A stretch of DNA of 64,000 nucleotides from Orobanche coerulescens (taxonomy: Eukaryota > Streptophyta > Magnoliopsida > Lamiales > Orobanchaceae): NCBI GenBank assembly GCA_033398695.1, contig JAWKAU010000220.1, positions 62,001 through 126,000 of the forward strand, given 5' to 3'. The notes beneath the pieces were generated by a model, which was not told where the DNA came from, made no database searches, and worked only from the letters and a program-made list of their open reading frames with translations. The position numbers and the translations under genes were made by a program. Each line of letters opens with the position of its first letter. Position 1 is the stretch's first letter. Positions 22,474 through 34,869 of this stretch are shown here, piece after piece.

Positions 22474-23709
22474 TTAAAGAGATTCGTCCTCGAATCTAAA
22501 GTCCAAGGACGGTTGGTATTCCGGATAGGGTTGTGGTCCTCCCGGGTTGAAGATGTAATTTTCGTCGGATGTGTTGACGTTTGCTTGGGATTGCATTTTT
22601 AAAAGACCAACCTGCAAAATAAAAACAAACGACGTATCTAGGTGTCTACCATTTCCCTTAACGGAATCCCCAAAAAAAGATTTGTGATTTAACGGAATAA
22701 TTTCCATTTCCGGCGTCATGTGGGCACAAATCTTGTCCTCATTCCTTTCATCAATGAGTTCGTCTTTTACTATTTTCCAGTCACATGTAGCCACATAGCT
22801 TTTACGTTGGTCGGTGTCGGGAACTGGATCAATGAGAACAATTGGATTGGGATCATCCAATTTTTCAACAATAATAATAATAACCTCATAGAAATTTTGG
22901 GGAACAATCGCCTTGTCCTCAATCTCTTCATCTTCTGTAGCTCGAGAAACGGACGGTTGTGTAGAACTAAAAAGTATACTTGTGAGTTCCTCACTCGTTA
23001 ACTCGTCCTGATGCTCCAAATCATTTGAAACCGATTTGGTTTCTAAAGTACGAAGAACTAAGTCTGTATCATAATTGGGAGCATCATAAACTACACAATC
23101 TTCTTCTCCTTCGTCCTCTATATCAAACTTGAGAATGTCGCCTAGCCTTTCTTGTTCTTCCTCGGCTATTAACTCGTCTCGGGTAGCAAGAGTCGGGCAA
23201 ACATCTTGCACATGATCGAACCCTTGGCCAATGAAACAACTCACCTACAGCAAACTCGTCTCATTAGGCAAGTCGAGAGCTTTAGAAACCTAGTTGGGGG
23301 CTGATGTTGTTACGATTTTGAGAGCCGAACTCGAGCCGAAAGGTACGTATCTCTTGCGAACTTTTCTTTTCAACGACTCCCACGAATGGATCTTGTTTTT
23401 TCCAGCACGAGTCCTTTGCTTCTTCTTACATTTGAACCAAACTGAAGCGCCTTTAACCAACTTGATAATTGCATATTTTCAACGCTTCTCATCGTTAAGA
23501 CCTTTAAACTCGAACAAGCGATCCATCTTACGTTCCCATTCCAAATAAATTTCGGGATCGGTACCTCCGATAAACTTCGGAAGTTCGTTCAACTCGAACT
23601 CGTTAGTATGGCGTGGGGAACACAGGCCTTCTCCTCCTCATCGAGGTTCCGGTAAGTCATGTAAAGCATCACGTAGCTTTACCAAGAATTCGGTATTGGA
23701 AAAGTCCAT
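22474..23709 (-). pseudogene. B internal 1 Gag
   Basis: Minus-strand gag starting at 23709 (MDFSNTEF in sister copies). The N-terminal half carries at least one TGA where sisters have CGA (near 23640) and other breaks; the C-terminal 256 codons (23244-22474) are open. Contents: a degenerate zinc knuckle (CFIGQGFDHVQDVC, first Cys pair and spacing altered), an acidic linker with [16 protein letters not shown] as in autonomous copies, then about 180 residues with no protease similarity. It ends TAA at the purine tract next to the LTR. Its role would be capsid formation; enzymes must come from elsewhere. Confidence 0.85.
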
Positions 23710-24012
23710 CTCTTCTAATGATCAAGAAATCGAACAGAAAATTTGCCAAGAAAGCCGTGAAGAATGAACCAAGAAGATGATCAAATAATCTGATCTCCAC
23801 CGTTCAGACTGTAGTTCAATGAGTTGGCTTACCTTTGTCAAAATTTCGTGACGATCCAACGGTCTAATCCACGGGAAACTTTGTTTTTTTCTGACTGCGC
23901 TAATCTGCCAATGTTATGCGAAAATTCTTCTTACCGTGAAGAACAACCCAAGAAGGTGACTAAATACTTCAACTAAAAATTCGTTGAATAAATCGCCCAA
24001 GGAGATGACCTT

Positions 24013-24026
24013 GGGCTCCGATACCA
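24013..24026 (-). other. Primer binding site of B internal 1
   Basis: Minus-strand TGGTATCGGAGCCC, initiator tRNA-Met type. Equivalent B sites: 48934-48947 and 51454-51467 (one change). L has the same site at 35490-35503. Confidence 0.8.
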
Positions 24027-24030
24027 CTTA

Positions 24031-24618
24031 TTATACGAATTACGTATAAAGACGGACGTAAATTCGCATGTAATTGCAGCGGAAATATTTTTATCCTTAC
24101 AACACTCGAATATGTGTAACACTCGTAAGAATTAACCGAAAGTAGGGCAATTCGGCTTACGTAAACAAGAATAATATGAAAGTGATTTATCAAACTAGAC
24201 CTATAGTTTGATAAGGCAATCTTTCCTCAAGACCTATTGAGAATCGATTAAATTACAACTCGAAGACGCGTCGAATTATAATCAAGGTGTGCTGAAAATC
24301 ATTCAACAATGAATACATACAAGTGTATTTCGTTTTTTTCAAGCTTCAAAGTCATTTGAAAGATTGAATATGAGGCTAATATATAGCCATTACAACTACA
24401 AACAATATCAAACAAGATCAAGCTAAAAAATAAGCAAATATTAAACTAATCTATCAACTTTGACAAAGAGAAGAAAACAACAACATGCTTGGCTTTTCCT
24501 TGCAAATTCATCCGTGGGGTAAGCATCAAGGAGTATATGACATCTTCCTCATGTGATATCCTTTTGTAAGACTTTGACAAGGATAGGAAATGAAAGCAAC
24601 ATCTTGGCATCTTCTTAA
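24031..24618 (-). repeat. B LTR2, first piece
   Basis: Begins TTATACGAATTACG, with the canonical second base G changed to T. Carries the B hairpin (24187-24214). Cut at 24618 by LINE-b. Confidence 0.9.
24187..24214 (-). promoter_or_regulatory. Conserved leader hairpin, B type
   Basis: On the sense (minus) strand: arms TTATCAAACTA and TAGTTTGATAA, perfectly complementary over 11 pairs, around loop TAGGTC. Other B copies: 1788-1815, 49108-49135, 51628-51655. Compared with the C type, stem pair 6-23 is A-T here and G-C there, a compensatory change, while the loop is unchanged. Confidence 0.75.
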
Positions 24619-24790
24619 GAGGGCTTCTGCTGGTATGTATGAGCCGTCTCACAACAGGTTTGCGGCTCTTTCTGGTATCGCCGATGATATTGAGGTTGAC
24701 ATTCCTGAGTTTGTCGGCACGTCGCTTTGTTCTTCTTCTTCTCCTTTGGGCCCTATTATTGATGCAGCCCGTGTCGATGTTGTTAAATGA
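24619..24790 (+). pseudogene. LINE-b ORF1, C-terminal end only
   Basis: Frame ...FAALSGIADDIEVDIPEFVG... ends with TGA at 24788-24790, overlapping the ORF2 ATG (24787) in an ATGA. LINE-c has the same overlap. The upstream part of ORF1, normally the RNA-binding region, was lost by 5' truncation; the open frame now reads in from B LTR sequence by chance. Confidence 0.7.
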
Positions 24791-25843
24791 TCCCTATTGC
24801 TGTGTGGAATGTTCGTGGACTTAACCGGACTGAGCATTAGATCTCGGTCCGGGAGGTAATTAGTTCGTTTAATCTTTGTTGTATTGCTCATCTCGAGACG
24901 CGTGTCTCGGTTGGTAACTTTGGGCGTGTTTCTTCCTTTATTTCTGGCTCTTGGAAGTGGTTCTCTGATTACGGTTGTGGGCCTGGGAAGAGGATCTGGA
25001 TTGGTTGGGATCCTGGTGCTGTGTCTGTTGATATTATTGCATTGGAGTCGCAGTTTATTCATTGTCGTATTACTCTGTTGCTCGACTCGTCCTGGTTTTT
25101 GGTTACCTTTGCTTATGGATCTAATGATCTTATTGAGAGGCGGTTGTTGTGGCAGTACCTCACCGATTTCTCGGTTCTACATGCTGCTGAGCCTTGGGTC
25201 ATTATGGGTGATTTTAATGCTGTTCTGGACACTAGTGAGATCTTGGGGGGGGAAGCTCCTCACTCTGACGATGATCCCCCCTAGTGGAGTTCAGAGAGCT
25301 TTGTAGGCGTGCGGATTTTGAGACTCTTCCGATGGTAGGCTCTTGGTTCTCCTGGCATAACAAGAGCCCGTCTCCTCGATCTTTATGGAAACGCCTTGAT
25401 AGGGTAGTGGGTAACTCGCAGTGGTTTATTGATCATGCTGATCGTACTTACTCTTGTGATATGCCGCGGACCTCTGATCATAGCCCCCTTATTCTGGGTC
25501 TTGATAGTTTGCCTCGCTGCAGAGGTAAAATGTTCAGATTTGATAATTTCCTGGCTGACTCTGAGGATTTCCTCCCGGCGGTTTGGGACATTTGGCGTCA
25601 CCATATTGTTGGGGCCCCGTTTTATGCGATTTGTCGTAAGTTGGATGCCCTTAAGTCAGTTTTTCGCGCGATGAGGAAGAGGAAAGGCGATCTGGCTTTG
25701 AATGTCGCTGCTGCTACTTCATTCCTATCTTCTTCTCAGAGTATTCTCAGGGACCATCCCATGGACGATTCGGTTTTATTGTTGGAGAGATGTTGTCGGT
25801 GGGTTTTCTCGGTTGCTGTGGCTCAGGAACAGTCCTCGCTCAG
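24787..25843 (+). pseudogene. LINE-b ORF2, endonuclease part
   Basis: AP-type endonuclease: starts MIPIAVWNVRGLNRTEH then TAG at 24838, then AHLETRV, MGDFNAVLD (about 25204-25230) and SDHSPLIL (about 25474). A frameshift sits in the C run near 25267-25274, after which the frame is open to 25843. It would nick target DNA for priming. L interrupts it; the frame resumes at 38188 as RQRAKLAWLKDGDQCTAFF. Confidence 0.88.
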
Positions 25844-27226
25844 TGATACGAATTATCCGGGAGAAGCGGATACGTATCGGTCGGAGTGATTGTAGGAATA
25901 TTGTAGCGGAAGGCTTTTATACGAGTTGATACGAATTACGTACGTAATGCATATGAAATACAACGGAAGATTATTATGTCTTGATAAGTATCAAAGTATC
26001 ACTCAAAATTACAAGGTGGTGACCGAACTTAAATGGATTTCGGCCGTGAAGTAGTATGGGATACGGATTTGGATGTGTTTTATCGAACTAGACCTATAAC
26101 TCGATAAAAGTAATCTCTCCTCAAGACCTATTGAGAATTGATCAAGTTAAAATCTCGAGACGCGTCGAAACAATAACTAAAGTTTTGTTGAACTCGTTCA
26201 ACGTATATTTCAAAGAAATACAAGGTTTATTAAACTTCAAGCTTCAAGATGTTTACAAATGTTACAAGTACTACTACATATAGTAGTTTCCAACCGTAAG
26301 AAAATACAACAAAACGAGAAATGAAACTTCCTAGCAACTTCCATTTCGGCCGAAAATCTAAGGTGAGATACCAAGTATCTTGGTGTTATTAGGTGAATAA
26401 GACATGAAGCAATCTTGGTCTTGATGGTGACATGAAGTAGAACAAAATATCATCCCTTGCACTTGCTTCCAATCGGCCGATCTTTACCAAGGAGTGAGGA
26501 GGATTTTGTGAAGATTGATATCAACCTCTTTGGACTTATTAAGGTGAATAAGATATGAGAGACAATGACATGAAGAAGAAAATCTTCACTCCATCTTTAT
26601 GTTTCGGCCGTTTGTGTCATGGTGGGGAAGGAGAAAATAACTTCATTATCTTGTCAAGATATGAAGTCAAGTGAGGTCCCTTTCAAGCATGATATGGCCG
26701 ATTTTTCATGCTTTCGGACCGGTTCCGTCGTCGAATTTTACGTTACTCCGATTCCGATTAACAACGTAACTCCAATCCGCGTATTCTTTTCTCCCAAGTA
26801 TAATGATGCATGACCATGCGAATTTGTATCGTCGTGGATGTCGATTTTTATTGGAGCTTCTTCGATTTAGATATCGTATCAAGTCTTGAAACTAGAAGAG
26901 ACAAAAATCTTCATGATCTTGGACCAAATATGATGCTGTCGGTTTTGTCATTTCTGGGATCCAATGAGTCCGAATTTGGTCCTATGGTCTCATAATATTT
27001 GTAGCTCTCTTTCTTAGCTTACCATGGCCACTTGAATCACCTGAATCGGATTTCGGACGAGAAAGTTATGGACAAAATACTAAAACTCAAGTAAAGTCGT
27101 CGTGCGCGAGAATTGGTAATTTGTCCATGTATTTTGCATGAGGATTTTATGTATGCCTGCGACTCAACCAAGCTTGGTCGGATAATCTTCTTTTTTGTGT
27201 TTGATGATGTTGACCGATTCGTATCA
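25844..27226 (-). repeat. L left LTR, composite
   Basis: Three modules: head 25844-25926 (TGATACGAATTATCCGG), a complete gypsy-type LTR (M) 25927-26881 with its own TGATACGA/TCGTATCA ends and hairpin, and tail 26882-27226 ending GATTCGTATCA. No 5-bp duplication flanks M. The TATA palindrome is mutated here (CTACTACATATAGTAG). The M U3 has lost bases near its end, so it no longer encodes the pol tail. Confidence 0.75.
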
Positions 27227-28169
27227 TACCCTCTCTCTTTAAAGGGAATTGTCCTCAATTCCGAACTCCCTTCGTCACCAAGATAATTGACTAAAGCCTC
27301 TAAGTATTTGATCTCGAAGATGTCCGCAGTACGTACATGACCCAAAATCTTGAGACGATAGGTAGTGGGGCCCCTTCGAGAATCACCAACAAAATAACTA
27401 TCATTATTAATAAAATAATAATATTTACTCCGCTGTAATACCGATATCATGACATGAGTGGATATCCGAAATGGGACGACGGTTAACTCCACATCGGGTT
27501 CCTCCTCCAGTGGAAACACCGATTTCTCGGGTTCATCATCAAAAATGGAAAACAGAATTTATTACGGTGGGAACCATAGGATTTATTACGGATTCCTCTT
27601 CATCAATTGGTTCCTCATCAAATCTTTGGCGGTCCATCATAATCTAACCAACACTCGCTTCAATATTGCCGGGCTCCTCCAATAATGTCTCATCAAAAAT
27701 TAATCCACTAGGCTCGTTTGCATCGCAACAAAGTCATACGACCCACTTTGCTCCGATAGGACAGCTCGACTCCAACCATCGTCTTCTTTGTCATCAAAAA
27801 ATGCCGCAGGAAATTCTGTCATATCAAAGTCGTCAGTGACAAAGAGTTCATCTTCAAGATTAGCCGTTTGTAAAGCATAAGGCCGTGATCTTGTTTCGCG
27901 TTACTAAAATAATTTGGTCCGTTTTGGTCAATTTGACCAACACAACCAACTAGCCCATGATCAAAGTAGCAAGATCTAGGTTCGTCGACTAGGGAGACAC
28001 GGCTCAACTCATCTTCTTCGTTGAATTGCTCCGTTGAAAACTCGTCTGCCTACTTCTTTGAAAATGACCGTAGGGACATTGTCTTCATCGAAAAAAGATT
28101 CTGTTGGGAATTCCTTGATGGAGGAAGACCTTAGATCGAATGCCGGTGGTGGGGCGTCGAAGGATTGGT
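27227..28169 (-). pseudogene. L internal, 3' part: acidic region and integrase-tail remnant
   Basis: Minus strand. Next to the LTR it reads FEIKYLEALVNYLGDEG..SSELRTIPFKERGYD, which lines up with the GDLSPYLDDD..TELRSIPFKEGGND tail of the autonomous integrase. Further from the LTR it is an acidic, frameshifted stretch, joining Gag across LINE-c. No protease, RT, RNase H or integrase core is present, so most of pol was lost while its last codons were kept. Confidence 0.65.
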
Positions 28170-28185
28170 GGTAAGATGGGGATTT
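28170..28185. repeat. 16-bp target duplication of LINE-c
   Basis: GGTAAGATGGGGATTT at 28170-28185 and 34854-34869, partly overlapping the LINE-c poly(A) (T run on this strand). Confidence 0.9.
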
Positions 28186-28496
28186 TTTTTTGACTCATCA
28201 AGGTCAATATTATTAAAAAAAAAAACGAGAAACAGAAAAGAGTTACAAAGAGAGGGCCATCCTAGACAACAAAATAAAATCTCAAGCTAATCCCACAGGC
28301 GGGTAGTCAAGAGAAATAGAGAGAAAAACACAAATGCAAAAGCAATCTATGAAAATAGAATAAAAGGACCTAAACCCCCATACCAGATGTATGGGGTTGC
28401 AACCGCAGGCCTCGTTAAAACCCTATCGTAGAAAAACCCAATGGGAAAAACCTACGATAGGGAAAAAGAGTACCCGAGCGTTATGCTGCGAGAAAA

Positions 28497-31400
28497 CTAA
28501 TGTCGGCTAAAATACATAGGAGACATATCCCTCAACAAAAGATCTCGGAGAGGCTCCGGTGCTTCGCTAGACCACTCGTAAGAAACCAATCTTTTAGAAA
28601 GCCACCGCCACCGCATTCCCTTCTCTATAGATATGAGAGACCTGAAGTGCATGCCAATAATACGCCAAATCCGCCTCAAATGATGCGGTAGATCCAGGAA
28701 CAGTAACTACGATCCGAGAGAATGCTCACAACATAAGTAGAGTCGGACTCACCACAAATAATCCCAACCATGATAAAAAGCAATCTCAATAGCATGAATA
28801 GCCGCGACCAACTCACTTGGAAGGCAAACAAAGAACCAATTGCGCAGAGAGTGCCAAAACCCGGCCAGATTTATTCCGATAAACAAGGCCAATAGCACCC
28901 AAGCACGGGCAGCCTTTAGCCATCCCATCAGTGTTAACTTTCATCCAGCCAATTGGGGGGGGATACCATTTCACATAAATAGGGTAAAGCGGAGGTCTCG
29001 CGTGGCCAGCCACACCCAGAGCCCGAAGACGAACCAGATCAGAAATAGCGTTATCCATGGTGCCCATGTCATAGTTATTACATTCTATGAGAAGAGACCA
29101 AACTATAGAACGAAGAGACATGATAGAAAATTTAGCATCATTATATAAAACCTCACAAATGAATATGCCGAGATAGCCCAGACGGCACTAATAATAGTGA
29201 ATCTCCAGAGAGTAGAGATCTGTGACTAAATCGATATCCATAGCTCGAATGATGAAGTGCCCGAACTCAAAGATTCAATTCTAAAGAGTTTAAGAAGCCC
29301 CGCTCAATATAGTCCTTAATCGCGGATAACAACACACTCGGTGAAAATATGGTCAATCGATTCACGGCAGAGAGACGTAAAAGGCAAACCGAATGACCAA
29401 TGAAACCCCTTAAACGAAGAAGATCAAAAACAGGCGACTGTTGTGAATAGCCTTCCGCATCGTGAGAGAACGACGAACGGGGATTAACTGTGCCAAATCC
29501 ATTTCCCACTCACCTTAGGAAAGTTGTGGCGAAGGTGCCAATAAGCGATTTGAGAGGTAACATTGCCATGCACCGATTTAGCCCAAACCCGCTCGTCTTT
29601 TCCTTCAAAGTCGGAGGGGCATAGACGACATCTAAAGCAACATCACGACACCTTTCCATGAAATCGAGGGTAAGATGCGAGTCCCGTCGTAGTAAAAATC
29701 GTTGATGGTGTCGGAGAAGGTACTTCTGAGATGCTGAGGAATACCCAACCGATCACCAATGATATAACCTAGCCAGTTGTCCCACCAAAAATTAATATTC
29801 TGGCCATTACCAATAACCCAACTGGAAGTGTTAAGAAGACGGGGAATATGATTACGAACCCCCGAATATAGAGGAAGAAACAATCTTGCGAGTATCCAAA
29901 TTACTTCGAGAAACCTCTGACGAAGGAATTTTCCACAAAAGGAATCCTCTGCAGAATAACCTGTGCCAAACGGAACAAAAAGGATTCATTCATCGTACGA
30001 AGATGCCTCACCCCAAGCCCTCCCTCCTCTAAAGGGAACAAACTCTACTCTGTGCCACGGTACATGCGTTCTTGTGACTAATGTCCCCCGACCAAATAAA
30101 ATTTCTAGCCGCCGAATCTAATTTGTTTATCAATTTGATCGGCCAACTATATATCATCATAGAGTGAATGGAGGAGCTCATGATAACGAGTTAACTAAGC
30201 AAATACGACCAGCCATCGAGAGAGAGGATCCTTTCCAAGCGAGAAAATTTACTAATAATTTTGTCAACGGCAGGGGCAATATGGATGAGACGGGGTATGC
30301 CGCGAGAATAACGGAACCCGAGGTAATTGAAAGGGAGTGATCCTCGCGCATGCCAAGGGTGCGCAGAATGACCCGTTTGGTGTGGATAGGAACATGAGAA
30401 CCGAAATAAACCTTAGATTTATTAAGGTTCATAGCTTTGACCGAAATAGTGAGTAATCATCAAGAATCTTCGATATGGCATTGGCATTATCCGTAGAGGC
30501 ACGACCAAACACGATAGCATCATCCACATAAAAAGGTGAGAAGGATAGACAATCTTACGGCCGCAAAAATAGGCTTGAAGAGAGTAGTCTGAACCGCATT
30601 GGAGAGCATGAGACCGAGCATCTCCTCAGCAATACAAAATAAAAGAGGGGACATGGGATCACCTTGCCGAACCCCTTGACTGCACGCAAAGTAACCCGTA
30701 GGAGCACCATTTATAAGAATAGAAAGCTTCGCTGAGTGAAGAATGGTGGAAACCCAAGCAACAAACTGGTCATGAAAACCAAAACTGTGAAGAACATCCA
30801 ATAAGAACTCCCAGGAAAGAGTGTCAAAAGCTTTACGAATGTCAATTTTAATAGCCATGTTACCGCCGAATGCGCGGCGATTCAAACAATTAACGCATTC
30901 CGAAGCAATAGATATACAATCGTGGATACGCCGACCCGGAATAAAGCCAAACTGATGGGGGCTGATGATCTCATGAATAAAACTAGAAAGTCTCGCCGTG
31001 AGGATTTTAGTAATAATCTTGAAGATAAAGTTACTTAAGACAATAGGCCGGAATTGCTCAATAGAGATGGCCCCTTTGACTTTAGGAATGAGAGCAACTA
31101 AGCTAGAGTTAAGACCCGTCGGAAGATCACCCTCAATGAAAAATTGCCGAATAGCCGCCACAATATCGGTACCAATGACCTCCCAAGAGAACTGATAAAA
31201 TAATCCAGTAAAGCCGTCAGGCCAGAACCTTGTGGGGCTCCATATCGAAAAGCGTAGAAACGAATTTCCTCGGAATGGGGAATAGCGTAAGGATGGAGTT
31301 ATCTGATGAGAAACCTTAGGAAGAGAGAAACGGTGGGCCAATTAGTAGCAATCGGGTGGCCTTGAAAAGGTGCTGATAAAAATTCACAATGTGGTTCGAT

Positions 31401-32558
31401 ATGGTAGACGGATCACGACAAAGATCACCGTCAATAAGGAGAGAGGAAAGTCAAGACGATTATTCCTCATCTTAAGCATCTATGGAAAAAGGCGGTATTC
31501 GATCACCATCCTTAAGCCAATTAGTCCTACTCCTTTGTTGGAAGAAAAGACTCTCTTTATTAAGGATGTCATTCAAGGCCGCGATTGTTTCGACCTCTGA
31601 CGGAAGAGCTCGTCGGTATACCCATCCGCATCAATGAGAGTCGAATGTCACCAAGTTGATCAAAAGTGACTTTTTAGTGAAAATATCACCAAAAGACGAA
31701 AAGTTCCAATGCTTGAGGAGTGCAGCCTTGATCTTTTAAGCTTGTACAAAACCAAGTCCCAAGGAGACCGGTTCCACAATTAAGATTCCAAGAGTTTCGA
31801 ATAACATCAATATATGAATTATCGGTAGTCCACATACGTTGAAAACGAAAAGGTGCAGGAAAAGAAGTATTACCCAAAGTGGAGGTGAGCCGGATCGGGT
31901 GGTGATCGGAGCAGTCCTAGGGAAAACATGATATTTTGTGGAAACCCGGTGATCGATAAAATCGGGGTGGCCAAAAATCGATCAATGCGGGTCTCAACAT
32001 GATAATCATCATGAACCACCTCTCGAGTAAACCGATGACCCGATAAAAGGGATGCCGACAAGCAAGGCCTCATCAATAAATTGATGAACTCCCGACAAGT
32101 AGCATTGGGAACATGAAGATGCGACGCTCATGTGCCCTGATAGCGGCATTAAAATCTCCGAAGACTAAAAGGTTAGGATGAAGGAAGCTCAGGATATCCT
32201 CCCAAAGATTCCTGCGACCAATATAGTTACGAGCACCATGAACAACAGACGCCCGAAAGTCCCATCCATTAAAAGAGATGTCCATGATGATAACTCGATC
32301 AGAGACATGGATGACTTGGCAATTAGATATGTTGAGGGAGCCGAGCACCCAAATGTCAGGGTCTCGGTTCCCTCGCTGATTCTCGGCAAGAAGAGAAAGA
32401 CCACCCGAACGCCAGAGAGAAAGATCGGAACGAGCAAAAGAAGTGAAGGGTTCGATGATACAAAGAATATCCGGCTTACAAACCGTGATATAGTGACGAA
32501 GCTGGTCCCTAGCAACCCGCTTCCTTATCCCCCTGATATTCCAGGAAAGGATATTCAT
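28497..32558 (-). pseudogene. LINE-c ORF2: endonuclease-RT-RNase H, frameshifted
   Basis: ATG at 32558 (MNILSWNIRGIRKRVARD) opens the AP endonuclease (LLVFGDFNAAI near 32140-32170). It then shifts frame several times; RT is best at 31341-30520 (LVALIPKVKG, QFRPIVLSN, KIDIRKAFDTLSWEF, GVRQGDPMSPLLF), with the YVDD box just after in another frame (near 30530). The zf-RVT region is at about 29270-29510. RNase H is at 29121-28497 (GWMKVNTDGMAKG). The protein would nick DNA and copy LINE RNA in place. Several frameshifts make it inactive as assembled. Confidence 0.85.
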
Positions 32559-34251
32559 TTAGAAACGGAATTTATCCGTGCTTCAGGCGGATTATTTTGC
32601 TGATCCTCTTCCTCAGAAGAATTTCGCCAAGGTTTAGAAGCGGCCAAATTAAGATTTTTCGCTGCCGTGGAGTTGGCAGGGAGTAATTACCTGATCTTTG
32701 GGAATTTAACATCCCTTTTAGCTTGTTTTAGCGGAGCTTGTGGTTTTTCTGAGGGAATGATAGGAGAAATAACAATAGATTTTCCTGCCTTAACAGCAAT
32801 GGTATGGCTCTTATCTTTGTCATGGTCAGCAGACACAATAGGGGGCCCAACCGTGTCAGTCGATTGCTCATGACGAGAGGATGAAGAAGGGTTATGCAAG
32901 ATCGTGCCCTTGGAAGACACTGACGTGTTTTTATTATCAGGCTGGAAGACGTTAGTGGTAAGGGATAACATGTTATTGTTGGCATGTTCAGCGGAGAACT
33001 CAGAAGTGGGGACAATGGTATCATTTTGCTCTGTTGAAGGCTGGAAAACCGTCAAGGCGAGCTGATGGTGATCATTATTGGAATCACCTTCTGTTGGTTC
33101 AACATCAAGCACATTGAAGCGATTATTGTTGTTTGAATTATTGACCCTAACAGTAGGGGTAGGGGATGGTTTCCGAACATATTTAGATTGACGATTCTGG
33201 CGGTCGCTAGGAACCGTAGAGATGTAGTTCGGAGCCAATATTTGGCATCTACAGGAATTGTTGGACTGACCAACGATAGAGCAATGAGTGCAAAACTCGA
33301 AACTTTTCGTAGCCAATAGAAGGAAAACACAATGACCGAACATTCAACCATGACATTGTTGTGAACATGGTATTTCAAGTCAATTTCAATTAGGACCCGA
33401 ACAAAATGACCCACTTCCCCATTCAGAGAACGTTCATCAATTTTCAGAGGGTTGCCAAGAGTCTTAGCAATTGTAAAAATAAGTTGAGGGTGCCAGTATT
33501 CAATCGGCAACTCATAAATTCGGATCCAAACTTGTGCTTTAGAAGTTGCAATTTTATAAGGGTTGAAATCCGGAACCCAAGTGGATAAACGAAAATATCC
33601 GGAGACCAAGTTCCATGAAGTTTTGCTAAAAACACGATTTTTATCTTCTGAATTATTAAATTGAACGTTAAAGTATCCTTTTCCCAAAGGTATTAATTTC
33701 CAGGACGTGGAGATAGACCAAGCATTTTGCAATTCAGCCTTCAGTTGATCAAGAGAGTAAGGCTTAGAGTTTTTCGGTTGCAACAACCGACCATTTATGG
33801 AATTTTGAAGGTATTTAACCCTTTCAGAGTAAATTTTTTCATCTAAGGAAATAGATATGAAATCCCCTTTGCGCACCGGATCACAGTAGTTACGATAAAT
33901 ATCATCTGAGAAATGAATATCTTTCCTCGAGTTAGAAAGATTACCTGTCAGAGCTTCCTTGAAAGATGAAGGAGAGGGACCCGTAGTTTTTCCCAAACTT
34001 GGGTCATCTTGTTTGAGGGAACCGAGCTGGGGGGCCGAATTATGGAGCGGCGCCGAAGACGAGAATGATGGAGAGACCGAAGGCGTCTTCGAATAGGAAA
34101 TGTTGGAAATAGATGACATCATATGTTGAAAGCATGACATGAGGACTTCCGTAGAAATCATTGTCGGAATCGACGATGGATGAACAAAGTCCGGTGGCTG
34201 CCCATTCGCCGGCGGAGACCGGCCATCATCGGCCATGACTGCCGGAACCAA
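32555..34251 (-). pseudogene. LINE-c ORF1: DUF4283-type RNA-binding protein with zinc knuckle
   Basis: ATG at 34251; 399 open codons to 33052. The central part (GKGYFNVQFNNSEDKNRVF, then STWVPDFNPYKIATSKAQVWIRI) is the DUF4283 fold found in plant LINE ORF1. After a frameshift near 33345 a degenerate zinc knuckle follows (FCTHCSIVGQSNNSC, the expected His is Gln), then low-complexity Asn-rich sequence. It ends TGA at 32555-32557, overlapping the ORF2 ATG. It would coat LINE RNA. Confidence 0.85.
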
Positions 34252-34869
34252 ACTGCTGGAGAGCGGCTCCCAAGAACCCTAAGGAAGACCCCGTCGGAAA
34301 ATCTCGCGGGAATCTGAGGTCGCCGGAAAATCTCGCCGGAATCTGAGGTGGCCGGAAGCTGGTCGAAATTGTAAGCAACGGAAGCGGCTCGACAAGAGGA
34401 ATCCAATGAAAGTGGTCCGCTACCGAGAGGAGGCCGGAGCACGCCGGAAAAAGAAAGCGGCCGCGGTCAGCGGTTGACCAAGAAACTTCGCCGGCGGAGA
34501 CCGCGATTCAGCCAGCGAGACCAGAGGGTAAATGACCGGAATTACACCAGTAGTCTATTCCGGTTGGTGCCCAAGAGATTGCGCCACGGACGTGGCCGGA
34601 AAATGCAACCGAAGTTCAGCGAAATTGTAGTTTTCAGCCGGAATTTGCAACCTAGATTTGCACAGGTACACGTTGTCGGAATTGAGTGAAATTTGGAGGG
34701 GACGTTCGTCTTGGAGAGACGAACAATCGGCCGTCGGCCGATGATGGAGGGGCTTCCTCACGCGCCCACACGCGCCTCCGGGCCGGGAGGTGTTTTGTGT
34801 GTGAAAATCGCCCCTAGAGTGTGTGTGACCTTATGAAAACCGCCGAGTCTTCTGGTAAGATGGGGATTT

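Larger units (their letters stand above)
28186..34853 (-). mobile_element. LINE-c: apparently full-length L1-type LINE
   Basis: About 6.7 kb on the minus strand with 602 bp of 5' UTR (34252-34853), ORF1, ORF2, a 3' UTR (28186-28496) and a short poly(A) seen as T at 28183-28191. The 16-bp target duplications are perfect. It is a different LINE family from a/b: ORF1 has a DUF4283-type region and ORF2 ends with an RNase H domain. It splits the L gag. Confidence 0.9.
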
